Shown one piece after another: positions 1 through 6,561 of a DNA stretch of 11,232 bases (within the stretch, counting starts at the first letter, position 1; each line of letters opens with the position of its first letter). The translations under genes and the position numbers were made by a program. A model generated the notes under the pieces. It was not told where the DNA came from. It did not search any database and was given only the letters and a program-made list of their open reading frames with translations. The stretch spans positions 1 through 11,232 of the forward strand of contig SLIO01000420.1 of the NCBI GenBank assembly GCA_007135635.1, written 5' to 3'. Source of the stretch: Methylomicrobium sp. Its GTDB lineage: Bacteria > Pseudomonadota > Gammaproteobacteria > Methylococcales > Methylomonadaceae.

Positions 1-141
1 GTCCGTATTGGCACAAATAAATTGTACTCCGTCGATCTGTTTTTCGACCATATGGTTGACCGCATTACCGCCGCCACCGCCGACCCCAATGACTTTAATC
101 ACAGCATTTTCAGCACCGATATCCAACAACTCGTATTTCAT
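1..141 (-). CDS. ftsZ: Cell division protein FtsZ, N-terminal 47 residues (gene runs off the window)
   Basis: FtsZ is the tubulin-like GTPase that polymerises into the Z ring at midcell and recruits the divisome. Only the first 47 codons are present; the 3' part lies beyond position 1. The fragment begins [20 protein letters not shown] and continues into the glycine-rich nucleotide-binding segment [13 protein letters not shown] (about residues 19-31), then reaches NTD at residues 45-47, which matches the start of the FtsZ Rossmann-type domain. The ATG at 141-139 is preceded by TAAGGGG at 155-149 with 7 nt spacing, a good ribosome binding site. ftsZ follows ftsA after 35 nt in the same direction, the usual ftsA-ftsZ order. 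Identity rests on both the glycine-rich motif and the context. The GTPase T7 loop and the C-terminal FtsA/ZipA-binding peptide cannot be judged. Confidence 0.97.
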   Translation of the reverse strand, partial: MKYELLDIGAENAVIKVIGVGGGGGNAVNHMVEKQIDGVQFICANTD

Positions 142-148
142 TTCGATT

Positions 149-155
149 CCCCTTA
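149..155 (-). promoter_or_regulatory. Ribosome binding site of ftsZ
   Basis: On the minus strand this reads TAAGGGG, 7 nt before the ATG of ftsZ. It lies in the 35-nt ftsA-ftsZ gap and is the best-placed Shine-Dalgarno sequence among the three division genes of the window, which would fit the high FtsZ levels cells need. The link to expression level is inference. Confidence 0.7.
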
Positions 156-176
156 CAAAATCACAATTTTTTGTTC

Positions 177-1403
177 TTAAAAATTACCCTGAAACCATTT
201 CTTTATCTTGCCGATGAACCCGGTGCTTTCGGCATCGAGTCCTTCATAGCTACCTCTATGCTCTTTCCCATAGAGCAATAATCCAACCCCTGTGGAATGG
301 ATAGGGCTCTTCACCGCATCAGTCAATCCCGACACATGCTGAGGCACCCCCATCCGAACCGGCATGTGGAATATTTCTTCAGCCAGCTCTATCAATCCCG
401 CCACCTTCGAACTGCCTCCCGTCACCACGATTCCTGCGGCTATCATTTCTTCATAGCCGCTTCGCCTTAATTCCGCTTGCACCAGCAACATCAATTCTTC
501 ATATCGCGGCTCGATGATTTCCGCGAGATTTTGAACTGATATTTTACGCGGAGCTCGGTCCCCGATACTCGGCACTTCGATCAATTGTTCGGTATTCGCT
601 AATTGCGTCAATGCACAAGCATATTTCTGCTTGATTTGTTCGGCGTTTTGCGTCGGCGTTCTCAAGGCCACCGCGATATCGTTAGTCACCTGGTCGCCGG
701 CTATCGGTATCACGGCCGTATGCTTGATCGCGCCGTTCGAGAATACTGCAATATCAGTCGTGCCTCCGCCGATATCGATCAAACAAACCCCTAAATCCTT
801 TTCATCTTCGGTTAACACCGAATTGCAAGACGCCAACTGTTCCAATACGATATCATCAACCTCAAGTCCGCAGCGGCGTATACATTTGATGATATTTTGC
901 GCAGCACTGGCACTGCCGGTCACCATATGGACTTTCGCTTCAAGTCGAATACCCGACATACCGATCGGTTCTTTAATGCCGTCTTGTAGATCGATTACGA
1001 ATTCCTGCGGCAAAATATGCAGAATTTTCTGATCGGCAGGGATCGCAACCGCTCGTGCCGAATCGATCACTCGATCGATATCGTATTGCGTCACTTCTTT
1101 TTCCTTGATCGCAACGATACCGTGCGAATTAAGGCTTCGGATATGACCGCCGGCAATTCCGGCGAATACCGAGGTAATCTGGCAACCGGCCATCAGTTCT
1201 GCTTCTTCGACCGCTCGCCTGATCGACTGCACGGTCGATTCCAGATTAACCACAACGCCTTTTTTGAGGCCTCTTGATACCGTACATCCAATTCCAATGA
1301 CTTCCATTTCGCCACCGTCCGTATATTCGCCGACAATAGCCGCGACTTTGGAAGTTCCTATATCGAGCCCGACTACTACATTCCGATCTGATTTTTTTGC
1401 CAT
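177..1403 (-). CDS. ftsA: Cell division protein FtsA
   Basis: FtsA is the actin-like ATPase that tethers FtsZ filaments to the inner face of the cytoplasmic membrane and recruits later divisome proteins. The product is 408 residues, close to the family's usual ~410-420. Visible motifs are phosphate-1 (GLDIGTSK, 12-19), phosphate-2 ([10 protein letters not shown], 208-217) and the adenosine loop (GIVVTGGSS, 324-332). The 1C domain that replaces the actin 1B domain falls at about residues 85-165. The C-terminus [13 protein letters not shown] (396-408) is the amphipathic membrane-targeting helix. The start ATG at 1403 gives [16 protein letters not shown], a normal N-terminus; the ribosome binding site is weak (AAGAG about 9 nt upstream, with a second TAAGAG 12 nt further up). 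Gaps are 35 nt to ftsQ and 35 nt to ftsZ. A run of seven A spans codons 2-4. Confidence 0.98.
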   Translation of the reverse strand: MAKKSDRNVVVGLDIGTSKVAAIVGEYTDGGEMEVIGIGCTVSRGLKKGVVVNLESTVQSIRRAVEEAELMAGCQITSVFAGIAGGHIRSLNSHGIVAIKEKEVTQYDIDRVIDSARAVAIPADQKILHILPQEFVIDLQDGIKEPIGMSGIRLEAKVHMVTGSASAAQNIIKCIRRCGLEVDDIVLEQLASCNSVLTEDEKDLGVCLIDIGGGTTDIAVFSNGAIKHTAVIPIAGDQVTNDIAVALRTPTQNAEQIKQKYACALTQLANTEQLIEVPSIGDRAPRKISVQNLAEIIEPRYEELMLLVQAELRRSGYEEMIAAGIVVTGGSSKVAGLIELAEEIFHMPVRMGVPQHVSGLTDAVKSPIHSTGVGLLLYGKEHRGSYEGLDAESTGFIGKIKKWFQGNF

Positions 1404-1438
1404 TTTATAAACTCTTACAACGCTCTTATCTTCGCCTG

Positions 1439-2179
1439 TTAGGACTGTCGCCGCCCGGCGGCCATTTTTTTCCAGTCTATTGTTTTAGCTTCCGGCTTCC
1501 ACAATACGGTATATCCGTTCGGATATCTTAAATCGACTTTGGCCATCGCATCGATATGCTCCGGCTCAAACAATTGCAGCGTTTTCAAAAATCGCTGAAA
1601 ACTTTTTAGTTGCTCCTTCCTACCCAACAAAACCTCGGTTCCATTACTCAACACAATCCGCCATGATCGCCTTTCATCGATAACGAATTCGGTTAACCCT
1701 AAGGCCCGGTCGGTTAACGTTGTGCTGATACCTTTCATAATCTCCAGTACTTTTTGCTGCTGTCCGGAAGGCCCCACCAACATCGGCAAATGATCGAAGC
1801 GATCGACATTCGACGGGGTAAACACCTCTCCGCGAACATTGAGCAAGCTGTTATTTCCCCAACGCGCAACAGCTGCCTGCTCGTATACTTTTATATCAAT
1901 CGCATCGGGCCAAACTCTTTTGACGCTGACTTTATCGACCCAAGGCATTTGTTCGACCGCTTCCTTGATCGCCTCGATATCGGCGGAAAAAAAACCCGTC
2001 TTTACCAGAGGCAGCAATATTTCCTTCACTTCGCTTTTGCTAATATATTGAAAAACACCTTCTGTCCTAACGTATTTAATGGCTGTAGCATGCGCTTCGT
2101 AATTCTTTAGACTGCCCCAAACGACCCACGTTATGCCTATCAGTATGACGACACTTGCTATAATTCCGGAACCTCGCAT
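1439..2179 (-). CDS. ftsQ: Cell division protein FtsQ
   Basis: FtsQ is a bitopic inner-membrane protein that links the FtsZ-side divisome to the septal synthase through the FtsQLB complex. The product has 246 residues. One hydrophobic segment lies at about 6-23, then a periplasmic POTRA-like domain (about 32-100, with the conserved PWV at 79-81 and the RVWPD stretch at 88-92), then the beta-rich FtsQ domain, ending near VDLRYPNGY (215-223). The cytoplasmic tail is only about five residues, much shorter than the roughly 25 in E. coli FtsQ. An in-frame TAA (the ddl stop) 6 nt upstream rules out a longer form, and no other in-frame start would keep the membrane segment. The ribosome binding site TAAGGAG is strong in sequence but sits only 2 nt from the ATG. 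A run of eight T encodes GFFS at 62-65. Confidence 0.95.
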   Translation of the reverse strand: MRGSGIIASVVILIGITWVVWGSLKNYEAHATAIKYVRTEGVFQYISKSEVKEILLPLVKTGFFSADIEAIKEAVEQMPWVDKVSVKRVWPDAIDIKVYEQAAVARWGNNSLLNVRGEVFTPSNVDRFDHLPMLVGPSGQQQKVLEIMKGISTTLTDRALGLTEFVIDERRSWRIVLSNGTEVLLGRKEQLKSFQRFLKTLQLFEPEHIDAMAKVDLRYPNGYTVLWKPEAKTIDWKKMAAGRRQS

Positions 2180-2181
2180 GA

Positions 2182-2188
2182 CTCCTTA
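2182..2188 (-). promoter_or_regulatory. Ribosome binding site of ftsQ containing the ddl stop codon
   Basis: The minus strand reads TAAGGAGTCATG. The first three bases are the ddl stop codon, AAGGAG is the Shine-Dalgarno core, and only TC separates it from the ftsQ ATG. Ribosomes ending on ddl therefore stand on the ftsQ initiation site, so translation of ftsQ is probably coupled to ddl. The coupling is inferred from the arrangement. The spacing is shorter than the usual 5-9 nt. Confidence 0.55.
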
Positions 2189-3118
2189 TCCGTAACTCGT
2201 TTCGAGAATTCGCCATACCAATTCTTCAAAGCTTATTCCCGCCTGTTTGGCGGCCATCGGCACCAGACTATGATCTGTCATGCCGGGCACGGTATTGACT
2301 TCAATCAACTGCGTTTGACCGGAACCATCGATGAACGCATCAACCCGCGCCCAACCCTCGACCGCTAGCGCTTCACAGGCCGACACAGCCAATGATTGCA
2401 AACTCTGTTCCACCTCCGCATCCAATCCGCATGGACAATGGTAGAGAGTGGTGTTCGCTCTATATTTCGCGTCGAAATCGTAAAACGCATTCGGCGTTTC
2501 GAGACGAATAACAGGCAGTGCTTCACCGTTCAATACCGCGATCGTGTATTCCTTGCCGCTGACCCAAGCCTCGGCATAGACATCGCACCGGTATTGCACG
2601 GCCAGCCGGTAAGCTTCGATCAATTCATTTAGGCTGTTCGCCTTGCTCATGCCGATGCTGGACCCTTCCAATGCCGGCTTAACGATAAGCGGTAAGCCAA
2701 GCTTTTCTATGCAATCCTTCGCATCGCTCTCGCTTTTCAATAAAAACCATTTCGGTGTCGGCAAACCTAAACCATGCCAGCATAATTTTGTGCGCAGCTT
2801 ATCCATGCTCAAGGCTGAAGCTAAAACGCCGCTACCGGTATAAGGCAAATGCATCGCTTCTAAAACGCCTTGTAAGACACCGTCCTCGCCACCGCGTCCG
2901 TGGATAATATTGAAGACACGGTCCGCTTTGACGCCAGTCAGTGCATCGATCGCACTGCCGTTGACATCAACAGCCTCAACGTCAACACCTTGGTTTTGCA
3001 ACGCTTGAAACACCGCCGCGCCACTGATCAATGAAATTTCCCGTTCGGCTGCCGTACCGCCCATGAGCACGGCCACGCGTCCAAATTGTCCGGGCTGTTT
3101 TATTTGAGCCGGCTTCAT
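2186..3118 (-). CDS. ddl: D-alanine--D-alanine ligase (DdlB type)
   Basis: Ddl joins two D-alanines using ATP, in the cytoplasm, giving the dipeptide that MurF adds to the UDP-MurNAc tripeptide. The product has 310 residues, the normal size for the short DdlB form. ATP-grasp features appear in order: GGTAAEREISL (20-30), HGRGGEDG (73-80), YTGSG (93-97), MDK (105-107), KPALEGSSIGM (147-157), FYDFDAKY (212-219), WARVD (256-260) and IEVNTVPGMTDHS (272-284). By motif alignment S153, K218, Y219, R258, N275, G279 and S284 match the E. coli DdlB active-site residues S150, K215, Y216, R255, N272, G276 and S281. The start ATG at 3118 overlaps the murB stop as ATGA and has GAGG 4 nt upstream. The next gene, ftsQ, begins 6 nt after the stop and in the same reading frame. 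Confidence 0.98.
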   Translation of the reverse strand: MKPAQIKQPGQFGRVAVLMGGTAAEREISLISGAAVFQALQNQGVDVEAVDVNGSAIDALTGVKADRVFNIIHGRGGEDGVLQGVLEAMHLPYTGSGVLASALSMDKLRTKLCWHGLGLPTPKWFLLKSESDAKDCIEKLGLPLIVKPALEGSSIGMSKANSLNELIEAYRLAVQYRCDVYAEAWVSGKEYTIAVLNGEALPVIRLETPNAFYDFDAKYRANTTLYHCPCGLDAEVEQSLQSLAVSACEALAVEGWARVDAFIDGSGQTQLIEVNTVPGMTDHSLVPMAAKQAGISFEELVWRILETSYG

Positions 3119-3999
3119 AAGGCCTCACCTACCACACAAACTTCTGTTAGCAATCTTATCCCCTGCATTGTTTCCACGGTGTCCTGCACATGGCCAATCA
3201 GTGCTTCGATATCCGCCGCTTTAGCACCGCCTATGTTGACTATAAAATTAGCGTGCTTGGCCGATACTTCAGCACCACCAATACGATAGCCTTTCAATCC
3301 GCATGCCTCTATCAGCCGAGCTGCAAAATCGCCCGGCGGATTTTTAAATACTGAGCCGCAACTCGGCTGGTTTGTTGGTTGCGTCTGATTGCGTCGTTCC
3401 AACAATATCTTTATTTTTTGCTGGCTCTCAGCGATATCTCCCGATTTCAGCCTTAATTCGGCGGACAAAAACCACTCTTGCCCCGGGCCCGATACCGAGC
3501 GATAAGCTACGTCATAATCCGCACGGTTTCGTTGTCTGACTTGTCCGAGTTCATCAATCGTTTCAACGCTGTCGACGATAGCCCAGGTTTCGCCGCCAAA
3601 AGCTCCGGCATTCATTTTCAAGGCACCGCCGAGAGTCCCGGGAATGCCCGCTAAGAATTCGGCGCCATCCAAACCTTGTTCGCCGCAATATCTAGCGATT
3701 AATGCACAAGGAACGCCGGCTTCGACATACACGCGAAATTCATCTCTTTTACACATACCCTTCAGTCGGTTACGTGTATTGATGACCGTCCCACGAATAC
3801 CACCGTCCCTAACCAATAAATTACTGCCTAGTCCCAACCAAAAAAGCGGATCCCTGCCATGATGCGACTTTATAAAGTTGATGAGATCTTGTTTATCCTG
3901 CGGTATAAACAACCAATCGGCCTCGCCGCCTACTCGCCAACTGGTATATTTGGCCAGTTTTTCATGGGCCAGTAATTGCCCCTTTATTTCAGCACGCAC
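3115..3999 (-). CDS. murB: UDP-N-acetylenolpyruvoylglucosamine reductase MurB
   Basis: MurB is the cytoplasmic flavoenzyme that reduces UDP-GlcNAc-enolpyruvate to UDP-MurNAc with NADPH. The product has 294 residues, which fits the shorter type II MurB form rather than the ~340-residue E. coli type. Visible motifs are YTSWRVGG (18-25), the FAD-binding stretches GLGSNLLVRDGG (56-67) and GIPGTLGGALKMNAGAFG (118-135), the active-site arginine in AYRSV (R167), the proton-donor serine in CGSVFKNP (S216) and the C-terminal glutamate in LLTEV (E286). The start is GTG at 3999. The codon just before it is a TAA and no ATG, GTG or TTG follows in frame before the conserved core, so GTG is the only normal candidate. 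No convincing ribosome binding site precedes it. murC lies 70 nt upstream, the largest gap in the window; ddl overlaps the stop by 4 nt. murB inside the dcw cluster occurs in several gammaproteobacteria but not in E. coli. Confidence 0.97.
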   Translation of the reverse strand: MRAEIKGQLLAHEKLAKYTSWRVGGEADWLFIPQDKQDLINFIKSHHGRDPLFWLGLGSNLLVRDGGIRGTVINTRNRLKGMCKRDEFRVYVEAGVPCALIARYCGEQGLDGAEFLAGIPGTLGGALKMNAGAFGGETWAIVDSVETIDELGQVRQRNRADYDVAYRSVSGPGQEWFLSAELRLKSGDIAESQQKIKILLERRNQTQPTNQPSCGSVFKNPPGDFAARLIEACGLKGYRIGGAEVSAKHANFIVNIGGAKAADIEALIGHVQDTVETMQGIRLLTEVCVVGEAL

Positions 4000-4073
4000 T
4001 TATTTCATCACTCAATGATTGCGTTTTTCATCATATCTTGGGCAACAGCTTTAATCAGAGAGCCCACGATCAA
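4000..4073 (-). other. murC-murB gap with a candidate 21-codon coupling frame
   Basis: This is the only gap above 35 nt in the window. A frame opens with TTG at 4073-4071, overlapping the murC stop as TTGA, and has GGAG 5 nt upstream inside murC. It runs 21 codons ([20 protein letters not shown], then E) to a TGA at 4010-4008. That stop overlaps an ATG (TGATG) opening a two-codon frame, ATG AAA TAA, whose stop directly abuts the murB GTG. The chain could carry ribosomes from murC to murB by repeated termination and restart. Whether the short frame is translated is unknown, the peptide resembles no family I know, and a chance frame of this length is common. Confidence 0.2.
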
Positions 4074-5509
4074 CGCAGCTCCAGCGCTGCCGCCAATTGT
4101 TCCGGCAAATCGGCTGCAATTTGTCCGACATTTCCTGCCCCCATCGTCAGCAATACGTCGCCGGCTTGTAAAATGCCGGCCAATATTTCCGGCAATTCTT
4201 CTAAATCTTCTACAAAAACCGGGCTAACCTGCCCCCTAACCCTTATCGCGCGGCTCAAGGCCCGTCCATCGGCGCCGGTAATGGGGGTTTCTCCTGCCGA
4301 GTAGACATCGAGCAAAATCAAAACGTCGACGCTCGACAGCACCTGTACGAAATCCTCGAACAAGTCCCTTGTGCGAGTATAGCGATGCGGCTGAAAGACA
4401 ACGACTTCCCGCCGATTTGGCCATGCCTGCCGTAAAGCTTCCAGCGTCGCAGCAATTTCCCGGGGATGATGTCCGTAATCGTCGACCATCGTTAGTCTGC
4501 CCTTATCGATCGGCAAATCGCCCTGTATTTGAAACCGCCTTCCAACGCCTTTAAATGCTTGAAGACTTTTAACAATGGCTTCGTCATCGACATCCAAAGC
4601 CGTCGCGATCGCAATCGCCGCCAACGCATTAAGCATGTTATGCCAGCCCGGCATATTCAAGGTCACCTTGAGCGGCTCATAGTCGCCGGCACGCAATACC
4701 GTAAAAGTGGTAAACATACCGTCTTGAACAACCTCAACGGCCCGAACATCGGCTTGTTTATCAACCCCGTAAGTCTTGAAGGGTTTGGACATCTGCGACA
4801 ACACTTCTTGAACACCTTCATCATCGATACACATCACCGCCAATCCATAAAACGGCAATTGATGAATGAACTTGATGAAGGTATCTTTTAAATTACTATA
4901 GCTGCCTTGATAGGTCGCCATATGGTCCTGATCGATATTGGTCACGACCGCCATCATCGGCTGTAAAAATAAAAACGAAGCATCGCTTTCATCGGCTTCG
5001 GCAACTAAATAATGTCCTTGTCCGAGCTTGGCATTCGCCCCGGCACTGTTCAAGCGTCCGCCAATCACGAAAGTCGGATCCAGGCCGGCTTCGGCTAGAA
5101 TGCTCGCAATCAAACTGGTCGTCGTCGTCTTTCCGTGCGTCCCGGCAACGGCAATGCCGAAGCGGAAACGCATTAGCTCGGCAAGCATTTCGGCACGCGG
5201 AATAACCGGGATTCGCTTAATGACCGCTTCGTCAACTTCCGCATTGCTGCGGTCTACTGCAGACGAAACCACAACCACATCGGCATCGCTAATATTCTCT
5301 CGGCGATGCCCGATAGTGACGGGAACGCCCAGGTCAACCAATCTTTTGGTAACGGTGCTCTCTTTAAGATCCGATCCCGAAACTTGGTAGCCTAAATTCG
5401 ATAAGACTTCGGCTATGCCGCTCATACCGGTACCTCCAATACCGACGAAATGAATGCGATCAATGTTACCTAAAGCCTTAGTCGGTATTTTGACTCTCGG
5501 AAGATTCAT
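4070..5509 (-). CDS. murC: UDP-N-acetylmuramate--L-alanine ligase MurC
   Basis: MurC is the first Mur ligase, adding L-alanine to UDP-MurNAc with ATP in the cytoplasm. With the start at 5509 the product has 479 residues, near the usual ~480-490. Motifs in order are the UDP-binding glycine loop GIGGTGMSG (23-31), the P-loop GTHGKTTT (123-130), EADESDASF (171-179), TNIDQDH (190-196), a [10 protein letters not shown] stretch (289-298), DDYGHHP (343-349) and FQPHRYTRT (372-380). The HH pair in the last domain and IHFVGIGG near the N-terminus separate MurC from MurD, MurE and MurF. I chose ATG 5509 because it overlaps the murG stop as ATGA, as at three other junctions here, and has GGAAG 7 nt upstream. 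An in-frame ATG at 5533 would add eight residues and overlap murG by 28 nt. murB follows after 70 nt. Confidence 0.97.
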   Translation of the reverse strand: MNLPRVKIPTKALGNIDRIHFVGIGGTGMSGIAEVLSNLGYQVSGSDLKESTVTKRLVDLGVPVTIGHRRENISDADVVVVSSAVDRSNAEVDEAVIKRIPVIPRAEMLAELMRFRFGIAVAGTHGKTTTTSLIASILAEAGLDPTFVIGGRLNSAGANAKLGQGHYLVAEADESDASFLFLQPMMAVVTNIDQDHMATYQGSYSNLKDTFIKFIHQLPFYGLAVMCIDDEGVQEVLSQMSKPFKTYGVDKQADVRAVEVVQDGMFTTFTVLRAGDYEPLKVTLNMPGWHNMLNALAAIAIATALDVDDEAIVKSLQAFKGVGRRFQIQGDLPIDKGRLTMVDDYGHHPREIAATLEALRQAWPNRREVVVFQPHRYTRTRDLFEDFVQVLSSVDVLILLDVYSAGETPITGADGRALSRAIRVRGQVSPVFVEDLEELPEILAGILQAGDVLLTMGAGNVGQIAADLPEQLAAALELR

Positions 5510-6561
5510 CGCTTGACTTCCGCTTGACAGCATAATGCCACGGCCTCTGTCGCATCCAGCTTGGCGCAGGCTCTTGTTTTCTTACCCATTTCAGCTAAAC
5601 GCCCAGACACTGACTTGATTCGCTCGGCCAACGTTTCGGGCGATAACTCATTTTGCGCTAGAATCACGGCTCCTCCGACATCGGCCAAATATCGTGCATT
5701 TGCGTTTTGATGGTCGTCGATCGCATGCGGCAATGGAATCAACACGGCCGGAATACCGGCTGCGGCCAATTCACTGACCGTCATCGCCCCGGCTCGGCAT
5801 ACCGCGATATCGGCCCATCGATAAGCCTCTGCCATATCTTCGATGAATGCGAATACCTCCGCATCGACGCCTAATTCTTGGTAACGCTGTTCGACTTGAG
5901 CATGCATGATTTCGCCTGTTTGATGCCTGACTTTCAAACCGCTTACGGTCGCAACCGCATCAGGAACGACTTGATTCAGCACTTGCGCCCCTTGACTACC
6001 GCCGATGACCAGCAACCTGACCGATTCACCAGGCTGACGCGCTATTTTTTCAGGAATCCCAATCAATTCTTTGCGTAGCGGATTGCCGCTCCATAGTGCA
6101 TTTATTTTTTTATCGAAGCTTCCTGGAAAAGCCTCCAGTACTCGGTTAGCCCATTTGGCCAATAACCGGTTAGTCGTACCCGGCACTCGGTTTTGCTCGT
6201 GAATCACCAGAGGAATGCCCATTAATTTGGCCATTACCCCCCCGGGCCCCGCGACAAAACCCCCCATACCTAAAACAACATCCGGCTTACGGCGACGCAA
6301 AATCCGCCACGCTTGTCCGCAGGCTTTGATCAACAACAATACGGCTTTGATTTTTGCAAATAGTCCTTTGCCGCGAACACCCGCCACCGACAACCAATCG
6401 ATGTCAATCCGGTGCGCCGGAACAATGCGGCTTTCCAAGCCGCTTTTTGTACCGAGCCAACTCATTTGCCAGCCTTGTTCGGCAAGATAGTTGGCTACCG
6501 CTAGTGCCGGGAACACATGTCCTCCGGTTCCACCCGCCATGATTAAGATACGCGCGCCCAA
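5506..6561 (-). CDS. murG: MurG, lipid II-forming GlcNAc transferase
   Basis: MurG is the peripheral membrane glycosyltransferase (family GT28) that moves GlcNAc from UDP-GlcNAc to lipid I on the inner face of the membrane, making lipid II. The product has 351 residues, the family's usual size. Visible are glycine loop 1 GGTGGHVFP (10-18), glycine loop 2 [11 protein letters not shown] (98-108), HEQN (121-124), glycine loop 3 GGSQGA (187-192), the UDP-GlcNAc-binding stretch [11 protein letters not shown] (255-265) and DDHQNANA (282-289). The start is a TTG at 6561 behind AAGGAGG with 5 nt spacing. It restores the first beta strand (RILIMAGG), which an ATG start at 6540 would cut off. The gene overlaps ftsW by 19 nt and shares ATGA with murC. 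A run of seven G lies in glycine loop 2 (6237-6243). Confidence 0.97.
   Translation of the reverse strand: MGARILIMAGGTGGHVFPALAVANYLAEQGWQMSWLGTKSGLESRIVPAHRIDIDWLSVAGVRGKGLFAKIKAVLLLIKACGQAWRILRRRKPDVVLGMGGFVAGPGGVMAKLMGIPLVIHEQNRVPGTTNRLLAKWANRVLEAFPGSFDKKINALWSGNPLRKELIGIPEKIARQPGESVRLLVIGGSQGAQVLNQVVPDAVATVSGLKVRHQTGEIMHAQVEQRYQELGVDAEVFAFIEDMAEAYRWADIAVCRAGAMTVSELAAAGIPAVLIPLPHAIDDHQNANARYLADVGGAVILAQNELSPETLAERIKSVSGRLAEMGKKTRACAKLDATEAVALCCQAEVKR

Noticed and set aside
142..176. A dedicated ftsZ promoter or terminator in the ftsA-ftsZ gap
   Set aside because: The 35 nt hold a ribosome binding site and an A/T-rich stretch only. Promoters for ftsZ may lie inside ftsA as in E. coli, but none could be recognised by eye.
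8..217. Proline-rich plus-strand frame at the window start
   Set aside because: The proline run is the reverse strand of the FtsZ glycine-rich codons and is not a gene.
631..1032. 133-codon plus-strand open frame opposite ftsA
   Set aside because: It lies wholly antisense to the conserved ftsA reading frame, shows no recognisable protein features and has no supporting context. The same applies to the other plus-strand frames in the window.
1403..1412. TATAAA just before ftsA as a promoter -10 element
   Set aside because: It abuts the ATG with no room for a leader and no matching -35 could be seen at the right distance.
5510..5533. Eight-residue N-terminal extension of MurC
   Set aside because: The ATG at 5533 overlaps murG by 28 nt, and the only purine-rich site ahead of it (GAGG) is about 12 nt away. 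The ATG at 5509 has GGAAG at 7 nt and the ATGA overlap. It remains a possible alternative.
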